Assembly (NCBI RefSeq): GCF_003797835.1
Contig: NZ_RKMF01000007.1
Span: 62,001-126,000, forward strand
Reading direction: 5' to 3'
DNA from: Kocuria soli
GTDB taxonomy: Bacteria; Actinomycetota; Actinomycetes; Actinomycetales; Micrococcaceae
DNA length: 64,000 nt
Under the pieces are notes generated by a model. The model saw nothing but the letters and a program-made list of their open reading frames with translations, had not been told where the DNA came from and ran no database searches. Below, piece by piece: positions 37,388 through 45,058 of this stretch (positions are counted from its first letter, which is position 1; each line of letters starts with the position of its first letter). Both the position numbers and the translations under genes were made by a program.

Positions 37388-38202
37388 ACGAAGAGCCACC
37401 CGTCGCGCAGTGGCGCCTGCGCAACCTCCCCGATGACGATGACTCGCTCGCCATGCGCGCACGCGAGCACCTCCGAGGGCAGGCTCTCTTGCCTCCCCCC
37501 ACGTCTGCTACCGACGAGTACAAGCACCTCAACTACTGGACCAACGCACTGGAAGAGGCGGGTGTCCTGGTTATGAGTACCGAGAGGGGGCAGGTCGCAG
37601 TCGAGGAGATGCGAGCGTTCTCCTTGTTCTTCGATCTCGTCCCGGTCATCATGCTTAACGGCACCGACGCCACCAGGGGCCGGCTCTTCTCGCTGCTCCA
37701 CGAGTACGCTCACCTTCTGCTTCACACCGAGGGACTGTGCGACACCACCACCGACACCAGAGCGACGTCTCCCGACCGGGCGCTGGAGGCTCGCTGCAAC
37801 GCCCTGGCAGCCGCGATGCTGATGCCCGAGCAGGCCATTCTCACCTCCCCTCTAGTCAAGCGGCACCCAGCAGGGCAACCGTGGTCCTTGCCTGAGTTGA
37901 TCGAGGCCGCTCAACCTTTCGGGGTCAGCGCCGAGGCGTTCCTGCGCCGCTTGGTCACGCTCGGCAAGGTGCCACTCAAGCACTACCAGGAGTTCCGGGA
38001 GGGTCGGGACTCTCCAGTAGTCCGTAGCCGATCAGGTCGAGGGAACTTCTACTACACAAAGGCCCGCGACCTGGGCAAGGGCTACGTGCGCCGTGTGTCT
38101 GGTGCTCATCGTCGCGCGCTCATCGACAGCAACACGGCAGCGACCTACCTCGACGTGAAAGTGGGTCAGATAGCCAAACTGGCTGAGGTCTCACAGGTAT
38201 AG
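37386..38202 (+). pseudogene. ImmA/IrrE-family metallopeptidase, 5' end removed by IS
   Basis: The frame is open from the right IS repeat to 38202 (about 271 residues) with no start near the left edge, so the N-terminal part, usually an XRE helix-turn-helix domain in this family, is missing. The zinc-peptidase HExxH motif is intact in FSLLHEYAHLLLH, and ARCNALAAAMLMPEQAI with the third-ligand region follows, as in COG2856/ImmA-IrrE proteins. A one-base gap separates it from the DUF4411 gene, the usual toxin-antitoxin-like pair. Transcription could now only come from the IS side. The remaining fragment probably lacks its DNA-binding function. Confidence 0.85.
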
Positions 38203-38203
38203 C

Positions 38204-38686
38204 GTGGCCGACCAACTCTTGCCCTTCTACTCCTTCGACAGCGGAGCGATCATCAACGGGCGTCGGGACATCTTCATACCCGATACCTTCGCGGCTGTCT
38301 GGACCCGGATCGAGGGCATGATCGCCACCGCGCAGGTGCGCGCCGTGGATGAGGTCAAGCGTGAGGTCGTCAAGAAGGACGACGACGCGGCCAGATGGGC
38401 GAAGGCACAACGGGGACTCTTCGTACCTCTCGTCGCTGACATCCAAGTCGCGACGAAACAGGTGCTAGCCGCTCATCCTCGCCTGCTGGGAATCGGAGGG
38501 GGGCCGAGAAACGGGGCGGACCCTTTCGTGATCGCGCTCGCGCTCGCTCGGGGTGGCACCGTAGTCACGCAGGAGACCCCCAGGAACATCACCAAGCCGC
38601 GCATCCCCGACGTGTGCGACGCCATGGGAGTCCGTTGGCTGACGCTGCCACAGTTCGTAGCGGAGCAGGGGTGGAAGTTCTCATAG
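38204..38686 (+). CDS. DUF4411-family PIN-like protein (putative toxin)
   Basis: 160 residues from GTG 38204, one base after the ImmA-type stop. PIN-like features: Asp in FYSFDSGAIIN near residue 12, acidic VDEVKREVV around 50, and the C-terminal GADPFVIALAL and VTQETP strands (about 105-125). DUF4411 genes are typically paired with XRE-ImmA/IrrE partners and predicted to be nucleases. Here the gene is intact but its partner has lost its N-terminus. Nuclease activity and toxicity are inferred from family and pairing only. Confidence 0.8.
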   Translation: MADQLLPFYSFDSGAIINGRRDIFIPDTFAAVWTRIEGMIATAQVRAVDEVKREVVKKDDDAARWAKAQRGLFVPLVADIQVATKQVLAAHPRLLGIGGGPRNGADPFVIALALARGGTVVTQETPRNITKPRIPDVCDAMGVRWLTLPQFVAEQGWKFS

Positions 38687-38785
38687 ATGGTGGCTGTGCG
38701 CCTTGGCCTGGGACAGGATGCCGCCTGCCAACCCGCAGCCGATGTTGGTCAGGGTCGCCCCCAACCAGTTCAGTGCCTTGTGCAT
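38681..38785 (-). CDS. Possible 34-residue small protein
   Basis: ATG 38785 is preceded by GGGAG about 9 bases away and encodes MHKALNWLGATLTNIG..., ending Gly-rich and HSHHL. The same frame is open upstream to about 38945 and includes a hydrophobic segment (LVVAGLLIVAPLFFNLMHG), so a longer membrane protein from a TTG start is an alternative. The stop overlaps the end of the DUF4411 gene. It fills an otherwise empty gap of about 260 bases between convergent genes. Family unknown and existence uncertain. Confidence 0.3.
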   Translation of the reverse strand: MHKALNWLGATLTNIGCGLAGGILSQAKAHSHHL

Positions 38786-38948
38786 ACGCACCACTCCCTT
38801 CGTGCTCTCTCTCGTTCCCAATAGCCGGTTCTTGATGCCGTGCATGAGGTTGAAGAACAAAGGAGCAACGATGAGAAGTCCAGCGACTACGAGTCCATCG
38901 GAGTCGAACCGACCGCCAGACCCAAGCCAAGAGGCACAGCCACCACCG

Positions 38949-40130
38949 TTAATGTAGCCGGGTGTGGTCGAGCGCGCACGTGGTGCGACGCGCGGCTGGA
39001 GTCACCAGCACCAGTGTGGCCGGGTCCACGCCCTCGCGCGTGCGAATCTCCGGCAGTTGAGAGTCCTCCAGGGAGGCTAACTGCATGGCGGTCTTCGCCT
39101 GCTCTACCGCCGTGGCGACTGACTGTGCCGAGGCTATGGCGGCGTAGAACCGGGCCGCGAACGTGATCGCCGCCAGGTCCGTGATCGACTCCGACATACC
39201 AATCACCGTGGGCACCGTCTGGAGCAGGTCCTCGGCCCCTTCTACACTCTCGCAGGCGTTGAGGACGGCGAGCCGGGGCGGCTCATCGGTAGCGCCCAGG
39301 ACTCGGGCCAAGAGGGCGAACTCAATCCCCGCCCCGTCCTGCGAACCGGCCTCGTCCTCCAGCAGGAGGCCCAATGCGGAGGCGTGGCCAGAGAAGTGGA
39401 CGACGTGCGGACGGTGGTCGTTTAAGCCGTCGATCAGGTCCATGCCGGTAGCGGCGGGCAGGTGCTCGACGGTCACAAGATCACGCCATTTCGAGGCACG
39501 AAGCGACTGCTTGACCTGTCGCACTTCCTGGTCCACACGCAGCCACACCCCGCTCGTTGCGACGGAGCCGTCCGGATGTTGGATGGTCGTCTCCATGGCG
39601 TGCGGGTTGGCGGTCAGGTAGAGCACACGGAGGGGCTCCGGCTTGGGGGGCTGCACCTCGACGTAGCGAACCTGGGTGGTGGGCTGACTGAGGCGGGCGA
39701 CCTCACGAGCGTGCGTCTTCTCCTTCTGCCGGCGCCGCTCATCTTCACGATCCCGAGCGCGCTGCTCGCTCTGTTCCTTCTGACGCCGACGATCCTCCGC
39801 ACGGTCTCGGTCCCGCTGCTCGCTCTCCTCGGCGCTGCGAAGCGACGTGCGCTTGGTGGCAATCGACTTGTTCGCGTCCGCGATCTTCCGCGACAGTTCC
39901 GCCACCTTGCCGTTCGCGGTCGTCGCCTCCTTCTCCTTCCGCTCGGCGGTGGATAACGCAATGCGCCGGGTCGCGTCGCTCTTGGTGCGACCGGCCTCGT
40001 CCCGCTTCTTGCGGGCCGCTGCCGAGGCGTCATCCGCCGTCTTCTGGGCCCTCGTCTGGTCCTTCTGGAGCCCAGCCACCTTCGTCTCCAGGGTGGCGAT
40101 CTCTCTCCTGAGTTGGTCACTGCGTGCCAT
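38949..40130 (-). CDS. Coiled-coil CHAT-domain (caspase-like) protease
   Basis: Start set at ATG 40130 ([18 protein letters not shown]) with an AGGAG site. 393 residues. Residues 1-150 are a highly charged coiled coil, including a near-repeated [17 protein letters not shown] unit. Residues about 165-393 form a CHAT domain: VLYLTANP at its start, catalytic His249 in VVHFSGHAS and Cys293 in LAVLNACES, and [13 protein letters not shown]-type helices toward the end. CHAT proteins are caspase-clan cysteine proteases common in bacterial conflict systems. The coiled coil likely mediates assembly or sensing. It lies 200 bases downstream of a membrane AAA+ gene on the same strand. No TPR or gasdermin-like partner is seen. 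Confidence 0.88.
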   Translation of the reverse strand: MARSDQLRREIATLETKVAGLQKDQTRAQKTADDASAAARKKRDEAGRTKSDATRRIALSTAERKEKEATTANGKVAELSRKIADANKSIATKRTSLRSAEESEQRDRDRAEDRRRQKEQSEQRARDREDERRRQKEKTHAREVARLSQPTTQVRYVEVQPPKPEPLRVLYLTANPHAMETTIQHPDGSVATSGVWLRVDQEVRQVKQSLRASKWRDLVTVEHLPAATGMDLIDGLNDHRPHVVHFSGHASALGLLLEDEAGSQDGAGIEFALLARVLGATDEPPRLAVLNACESVEGAEDLLQTVPTVIGMSESITDLAAITFAARFYAAIASAQSVATAVEQAKTAMQLASLEDSQLPEIRTREGVDPATLVLVTPAARRTTCALDHTRLH

Positions 40131-40330
40131 GCTTTCTCCTTTCGTCGTCCATAGCCTGGCAAGTGGCACTTACAAACCCCGCCAGAAGCCGGTGCCCCTC
40201 CACCCCTTGACACCGGCGGGCAGCGCGGGTGAGCCTGTCAGTGGAGGCCGCAGTTCCGTCTCTGTTCGCTCCCCTGGCGGTTCCAGGCGGGCCAGCGAAT
40301 CGGGCACGCGGCCTCCCCGTATGTCCGGCC

Positions 40331-42067
40331 TCAGACGGCCTGCGGGTAGAGGCGCTGGATCGCGGTACGGGTGTCGTCCGCCGTGAGCGTGCGCTCCGGT
40401 TCCGCCTCCCCGAGGCGTCGGCTCTGCGCCCGGCTAGCCTGGCCAAGAATCTTGCGCACCTCGCGCCCGTTCGCCCATCCCTCGGGGGGAGCCGCGACGA
40501 TCCGCGTGAAGGCGGTGCGCAGCACGTTCAGGGCCTCGTCGTCCCACTCGTAGTCGGCCTCGTGCGCGATGGCCCGGGCGATGAGGACCAGCGTCGGGGC
40601 GTCGTAGGACTTGAAGTGGATCGTCTCCTCGAAACGAGACCGTAGGCCAGCGTTCGAGGCCAGCAGCATCTCGATGTCATCCGGGTAACCCGCGACGATA
40701 ACGGCCAGGTTCCCACGCTCCTCCTCCATCCGTGCGAGCAGCACCTCGACCGCCTCTGCGCCGAAGTCAGGGCCACCCCCACCGGTCGATGCCAGGCTGT
40801 ACGCCTCGTCGATGAAGAGGACCCCGCCGACCGCGCCGTCGATGACCTCGCGAGTCTTGATCGCCGTGGAGCCGACGTGCTGCCCTACAAGGTCCTCCCT
40901 CTTGACGACCTTGGTCCGGTCGGTAGGCAGCAGGCCGGTGGCGCAGAGCACCCGTCCCCAGGCATTGGCGACGGTGGTCTTGGCCGTGCCGGGAGGGCCG
41001 GAGAGGATCAGGTGCAGCCCCACCTCGGCGGTGCGCAGCCCCGCGCGCTTGCGCCGCTCATTGCCGCGCACGGTCTCGGCCAGGCTCGCCACCTGCTCGG
41101 TGACCGCCTCCAGGCCGGGCATGGCGTCGAGTTCGCGGAGGATGGTGTTGACCCGCTCAGGGTCGCTGAGGTCCACCTGCTCGGGTGCGGGGCGTTGGGG
41201 CTGAGCCCGCACAGGCGCGAGCGGCGCGGCAGGCAACGCTCCGGACCGCTGGCCCTGCTGCCTGATACGCGCAGCCGCCTTCTCATCTGCGGCACGCATT
41301 GCCTCACGCCGGCGAGCCATCTCGGCGCGCCGCTCGTCGGTCATCGGCGGCGGGGCAGGCTCTGCCGGGGAGGCTGGACCGCTCTCCGGCTCGTGCGGAG
41401 GGGTCGGGCCGGGTTCTTCACTCTCCTCCTCAGTCGCGACAGGTAGGGGAGGAGGGGTGATCGAGGCTCCAGACGGCGAGTTCTCACGCGGGGCTGTCCG
41501 TGTCCGGCAGTACCAGACCTCGGTGACTGGTTGCGCGTCGCCGTCCCAGGAGTGCTCCTTGACCGTTCCCCGCAGGATGATCTCGTCGCCCGTTGACAGG
41601 CCGCGCGGATCGTTGGCCAGCCAGCGCAGCGCATGTCCTGCGGGGGTCCGCAGCCAGTGCAGATACCGCACCGCTCGCTCTGCGAAGACATCGCTGTAGG
41701 GGCTGACGGGCAGGACCGTGGCGCGTGTCTCCAGCGGCTGACCAGGAGTACCGATCCAGAAGGAACCGGACGCGTCTCCCGTAGCAACACCGAGAACGTG
41801 AGGCTGGTGGGATGACAGGGGCGACATGGACTGAGCCCGTTCGGCGGCAGACCTGCGCATCGTCCCGATCACGGCCAGCGGGATGCCGATGATCGTTCCG
41901 GCCATGAGCGCCCCGATGGTCCCCGCGACGAGGAAGGCCAGCACCAGCGCAGCGACCGTGCTTGGTTGGCTGGCGGCGGTGTCCATGGTGGTGAGCACCC
42001 CGAAGAGGCCCATGGCCAGCCCGCCGAAGACCGCTGTGTAGATGATCGTCCTGATCGCTTGCTTCAT
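40331..42067 (-). CDS. Membrane-anchored CbbX/EccA-like AAA+ ATPase
   Basis: 578 residues. ATG 42067 overlaps the RHH stop (ATGA). Two TM helices (about 5-25 and 40-68) are followed by a soluble domain of about 120 residues (GDEIILRGTVKEHSWDG; a GIDE/E3-like membrane-domain look, uncertain). Then come a Pro/Glu-rich linker and a charged helix. The AAA+ module starts at about 300: DAMPGLEAVTEQVASLAE, Walker A LSGPPGTAKTT (Lys363), Walker B VLFIDEAYSL (Asp420-Glu421), sensor VIVAGYPDD, and arginine-finger region NAGLRSRFE. The FIDEAYSL form places it with CbbX/SpoVK/EccA. It probably remodels or activates a partner at the membrane, by position the CHAT protease. Confidence 0.87.
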   Translation of the reverse strand: MKQAIRTIIYTAVFGGLAMGLFGVLTTMDTAASQPSTVAALVLAFLVAGTIGALMAGTIIGIPLAVIGTMRRSAAERAQSMSPLSSHQPHVLGVATGDASGSFWIGTPGQPLETRATVLPVSPYSDVFAERAVRYLHWLRTPAGHALRWLANDPRGLSTGDEIILRGTVKEHSWDGDAQPVTEVWYCRTRTAPRENSPSGASITPPPLPVATEEESEEPGPTPPHEPESGPASPAEPAPPPMTDERRAEMARRREAMRAADEKAAARIRQQGQRSGALPAAPLAPVRAQPQRPAPEQVDLSDPERVNTILRELDAMPGLEAVTEQVASLAETVRGNERRKRAGLRTAEVGLHLILSGPPGTAKTTVANAWGRVLCATGLLPTDRTKVVKREDLVGQHVGSTAIKTREVIDGAVGGVLFIDEAYSLASTGGGGPDFGAEAVEVLLARMEEERGNLAVIVAGYPDDIEMLLASNAGLRSRFEETIHFKSYDAPTLVLIARAIAHEADYEWDDEALNVLRTAFTRIVAAPPEGWANGREVRKILGQASRAQSRRLGEAEPERTLTADDTRTAIQRLYPQAV

Positions 42068-42375
42068 GCCTGCTCCTCCTGGGGTTCCAACCTCTCACGC
42101 TGCTCTGACGATCCAGGCTCTTTCGGTGGCCGTCCCGCGCCGGGACGCTTCCCGCCGTGCCCCGTCCGGTCCCCTGCCGCTGCGATGGCCTGCTCAATCT
42201 CCGGATCAGCGACAGCCGCCCGGATCGCTCCCCGTACCCAGCCGGACCGTGTGAGTCCTGAGGACTCGACCAGTGCCGAGAAGGCGGAGGCGTCGGCGGG
42301 GTAGAGGGCAAGCCCCAGGTGCTGCGCGCGCTCATGTGCCCTGGGGTCAGAGATCGAGCCATCTTTTCGAGTCAT
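42064..42375 (-). CDS. Ribbon-helix-helix-like small regulator
   Basis: 103 residues from ATG 42375. Upstream frame extension overlaps the promoter and is discarded. The middle (SALVESSGLTRSGWVRGAIRAAV, about 30-55) has the helix-turn-helix spacing of MetJ/Arc RHH proteins. The C-terminal tail contains GGKRPGAGRPPKEPG, an AT-hook-like basic stretch. It is the first gene of the operon, coupled by ATGA to the AAA+ gene. Three TTGATTA-type boxes lie in the 64-base divergent promoter just upstream, so autoregulation is likely. The RHH assignment rests on pattern only. Confidence 0.6.
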   Translation of the reverse strand: MTRKDGSISDPRAHERAQHLGLALYPADASAFSALVESSGLTRSGWVRGAIRAAVADPEIEQAIAAAGDRTGHGGKRPGAGRPPKEPGSSEQRERLEPQEEQA

Positions 42376-42439
42376 GGCTTGATTATGCAGCCCGGCCAGG
42401 CATAGAATCAAGATGTAAATTGATTACGAGGAGGCAAGC
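42376..42439. promoter_or_regulatory. Shared divergent promoter of RHH-AAA-CHAT operon and LRV gene
   Basis: Plus strand: -35 TTGATT (42379-42384), 18-base spacer, -10 TAGAAT (42403-42408), then GAGGAGG for the LRV gene. Minus strand: TTGATT and CATAAT with 18-base spacing overlap the same DNA and place the RHH transcript start very close to its ATG. Three copies of TTGATTA or its complement (about 42379, 42405-42411, 42420) are candidate operators for the RHH protein. Confidence 0.65.
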
Positions 42440-43129
42440 ATGTGCCGCGACCACCAGCACGGCGCCCGCCGCTGCCGGTGCTGCGATCCCGAGGCTCGAC
42501 GTGCTGCCCGCCGCGAGGCCCGCATGCGGGAACGCGGACACAGGGGCGAAATTGATGCCGAGTTCGCCGCCGCCACGGTGGCCGAGCGGGCAGCCCTAGC
42601 CGACGAGCACGCCGAGGCCGCTTTCGATCCATCCCCCACCGTGAGAACCGCCGCCGCCCGAGGGCCGCTCACCGAGGAGACGGAAGCCGCGTTGGCCGGG
42701 GACGAGAAAAGTCGAGTCAGGCGCGCGCTCGCCAGTAACCCGGCCTGCTCACCCGAGGTGCTGGACCTGCTCAGCAGGGATGAGGACGCCAAGGTCCGGG
42801 AGGCCGTCGCTCCGCACCCGAGCACTCCGCCCGAGACGCTGCGAACGATGGCCGAGGACCTGGACCGCCGCCGAGACCTGGCCATCGCGAGAGCGCTGGC
42901 CAAGAACCCCCGCACCCCCCGCTCGGCACTGGAGGAGTGGATCAGAGGCGGGACAGAGGGGCAGCGCACACTGGCACGGGCGGCACTGCGGAAGCGAGCC
43001 GAGCAGGCTGTCGAGGGGGCTGCTGGAGCGATGCTCGACGGGGCCGACCACCTCGGGGAGGGGCTGGATGGGGCGAGGACGGTGACGGCGGACGAAATGG
43101 ACGACGCGCTCGGGCTGCGGGCCGGTTAG
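42440..43129 (+). CDS. LRV/HEAT-like repeat protein with Cys-rich N-terminus
   Basis: 229 residues; ATG 42440 has a strong GAGGAGG site. The N-terminus carries four Cys within 15 residues (MCRDHQHGARRCRCCDP), a possible metal or Fe-S site as in leucine-rich repeat variant proteins. At least three repeats of about 24 residues follow (LAGDEKSRVRRALASNP; LSRDEDAKVREAVAPHP; DRRRDLAIARALAKNP), each two helices ending in an NP/HP turn, the LRV pattern. The C-terminus is acidic. It is divergent from and promoter-sharing with the RHH-AAA-CHAT operon, so it may be a sensor, adaptor or substrate of that system. Function not known. Confidence 0.75.
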   Translation: MCRDHQHGARRCRCCDPEARRAARREARMRERGHRGEIDAEFAAATVAERAALADEHAEAAFDPSPTVRTAAARGPLTEETEAALAGDEKSRVRRALASNPACSPEVLDLLSRDEDAKVREAVAPHPSTPPETLRTMAEDLDRRRDLAIARALAKNPRTPRSALEEWIRGGTEGQRTLARAALRKRAEQAVEGAAGAMLDGADHLGEGLDGARTVTADEMDDALGLRAG

Positions 43130-43257
43130 GCATGGTGCCCCTCAACCCACGTGCCCGGATGGGGTGTACCCCAAGCGGCAGGCGCAAGGTGGCACGACGG
43201 ACCGTCGAATAGGGTCCCGATCCGATTAGTCAGTCTGAACGGCAGGAAGGTCTAGAG

Positions 43258-43863
43258 ATGCCTGGGCAGGTAGTCGCGTACGTCCGCGTCAGCAGCGAGG
43301 ATCAGCACCTCGACCGCCAGCGAGCCTCGCTCCGCGATGCCGTAGGCGACCCGGACCGCTGGTTCGAGGACCGCTGCTCGGGTGGCAGCACCAACCGCCC
43401 CGGTCTGGACGCCCTGCTCGCGCACGTGCGGGAGGGGGACGAGATCGTCGTCCCGAGCATGGATCGTCTGGCCAGGTCGGTCCCCGACCTCTACGCACTG
43501 GTGGACGGCTTGAGGGCCCGAGGCGTGGCCGTCCGGTTCCTCAAAGAGGGGCAGCGCTTCGAGCCGGGTGCCAACTCAAGCATGAGCCGCCTGCTGCTCG
43601 GTGTGCTGGGCGCCGTGGCCGAGTTCGAGCCCTCCCTCATCCGCGAGCGGCAGGCCGAGGGTATCGCGCAGGCCAAGGCGCGCGGCGTCTACCAGGGTCG
43701 CAGCCGCAGGCTCTCCCCGGAGCAGGTCATTGCTGCCCGTGAGCGCGTGGCAGGAGGTGTGCCGCTCTCGCGCGTGGCGCGAGAGGCCGGGGTCAGCCGG
43801 AGCGTCATGAACGATGCGGTGAAGGGGCGCGGGGCTTACGCTTCCGAGTCGGAAGTCGACTGA
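43258..43863 (+). CDS. Serine recombinase (resolvase/invertase family)
   Basis: 201 residues from ATG 43258 with an AGGAAGG site. Resolvase/invertase catalytic domain (1-140): VAYVRVSSEDQHLDRQ with nucleophile Ser12/13, and the MDRLARS arginine motif. A C-terminal HTH follows (VPLSRVAREAGVSRSVMNDAV, about residues 165-185). It is a small Hin/Tn3-resolvase type, not a large phage integrase. No 6-bp-core res or hix site pair was recognised nearby. It marks the island as mobile or once resolved from a larger element. Confidence 0.92.
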   Translation: MPGQVVAYVRVSSEDQHLDRQRASLRDAVGDPDRWFEDRCSGGSTNRPGLDALLAHVREGDEIVVPSMDRLARSVPDLYALVDGLRARGVAVRFLKEGQRFEPGANSSMSRLLLGVLGAVAEFEPSLIRERQAEGIAQAKARGVYQGRSRRLSPEQVIAARERVAGGVPLSRVAREAGVSRSVMNDAVKGRGAYASESEVD

Positions 43864-43968
43864 GAAATGTTGCCCGGACCATGCAAGCCGAGCGAGCCCT
43901 TCCGCTGTCTTGGGCAATGCCGCTGAGAGACTGGTCGCGCAACATGAGAAGCGCGAAGGAGCCAAGGC

Positions 43969-44964
43969 TTGCCAGCAGACAGATATGAGCGGTTCGCCTT
44001 GCCGCGCCCCCAGTTCCTTGGAGATGACCACTGGGAGTGCATCTCGACCGAACTCGACCGATTGCACCGCTCTCTTGAGGCAGAGGACGACAGCCAAGTG
44101 CTCAGTGATCTGAAGTGCCTGGTGGAATCCGTGGCAAGGGTGGCCCTTGACCTTGCGGGAGAGCCCGCCCAACCGAACGACTCCCTGGACGGATGTGTGA
44201 AGCGCGCGCACACTCTGCTGGCGGAGCAGCCAGGACACACGCTCGCTCGGGGCGGAGAGTTCAGCACAGTGGCGTCTCAGGCATGCAAGACAGCCCGCAA
44301 CTTGGGCAACATCCGGAATCAATACGGCGGAGGTCACGGACGGGCGCGAACGCCTGACATTCGCGAAGAGATGGTCGACCTCGCGCTAGACGGCGGCCTG
44401 ACATGGGCTCGATGGGCGGTGCGTCGACTGGGCCTTTTCTCCGAGGGGAGGCCCACATCCCTGATCCGCGACCTCATCGAAGAGCCCGCGACGTTCCACT
44501 CGGGTGTGCTTCGCCGTCGGTTGGAGGCGGCCAACCTTCCCGCACTCGAACCGCACCACCAGCAGGAACTGGGGGTGGCGGTCGGTCAACGTGTGATGCG
44601 ACAGACCTTCGTGGTGCGGCGGGACGGCCTGGACCCGTGCCTTGAATCGGATGACCTTGCGGTGTGGCCTGCTGGGTATCGGATTGGCCTGCTGCGGGGC
44701 TTGTGGTTCGACCCCTCTGGCCACCCAACGATCAAGGCGAACTCAATCAAGGATGCGCTGAGCGTGTTGGACCCTGTTCCGGAGTGCGCAGATGTGCTCA
44801 TGGAGCAGGTCCAACGCGTCCGTGAGTCTACGCAGCCAGGACTGCCCGAAGCCGACCAGGAGGCGTTGGCGGAGACTATCGAGTGGCTTCGCCATCGAGT
44901 GACTGTGCGCCCATCTACGGAGCGTCTGGCGCTTCAGCAGTTGCTGGAACACCTTGCTCCGTAG
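43969..44964 (+). CDS. Abortive-infection family protein (Abi_C-like)
   Basis: TTG 43969 is chosen because GAAGGAG lies 7-8 bases upstream. 331 residues. The N-terminal half ends with the conserved Abi_C pattern (NLGNIRNQYGGGHGRA, residues about 112-126, with R116, N117 and H123), also seen in AbiV/AbiJ-like and other HEPN-related phage-exclusion proteins. The C-terminal half (about 160-331) is unrecognised, with LPALEPHHQQELGVAVGQRVMRQTF and alternating hydrophobic positions. It is the last island gene, convergent with the truncated nirB2. A phage-defence role is inferred from family resemblance and the company of CHAT/AAA+ and TA genes. Confidence 0.75.
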   Translation: MPADRYERFALPRPQFLGDDHWECISTELDRLHRSLEAEDDSQVLSDLKCLVESVARVALDLAGEPAQPNDSLDGCVKRAHTLLAEQPGHTLARGGEFSTVASQACKTARNLGNIRNQYGGGHGRARTPDIREEMVDLALDGGLTWARWAVRRLGLFSEGRPTSLIRDLIEEPATFHSGVLRRRLEAANLPALEPHHQQELGVAVGQRVMRQTFVVRRDGLDPCLESDDLAVWPAGYRIGLLRGLWFDPSGHPTIKANSIKDALSVLDPVPECADVLMEQVQRVRESTQPGLPEADQEALAETIEWLRHRVTVRPSTERLALQQLLEHLAP

Positions 44965-45058
44965 CCGTACCCTGCGCCACACCCCGGTCCGCACGGAGTC
45001 CGCAAGAGAGCCGAAAGCGGCTGGACATAGCAAACATCATCAACTGCGTTTGCGCTGG

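Noticed and set aside
35260-37400. Target-site duplication around the IS481-type element
   Set aside because: Bases outside the inverted repeats (GGGCA on the left, AGACG on the right) do not match, and the flanks belong to different genes.
40117-40446. 109-residue minus-strand frame between AAA+ and CHAT genes
   Set aside because: Overlaps both real genes, is Arg/Ala-rich, and lacks a ribosome site.
43258-43863. Large serine integrase with att sites
   Set aside because: Only 201 residues with a simple C-terminal HTH; no recombinase/zinc-ribbon domains and no direct repeats at the island ends.
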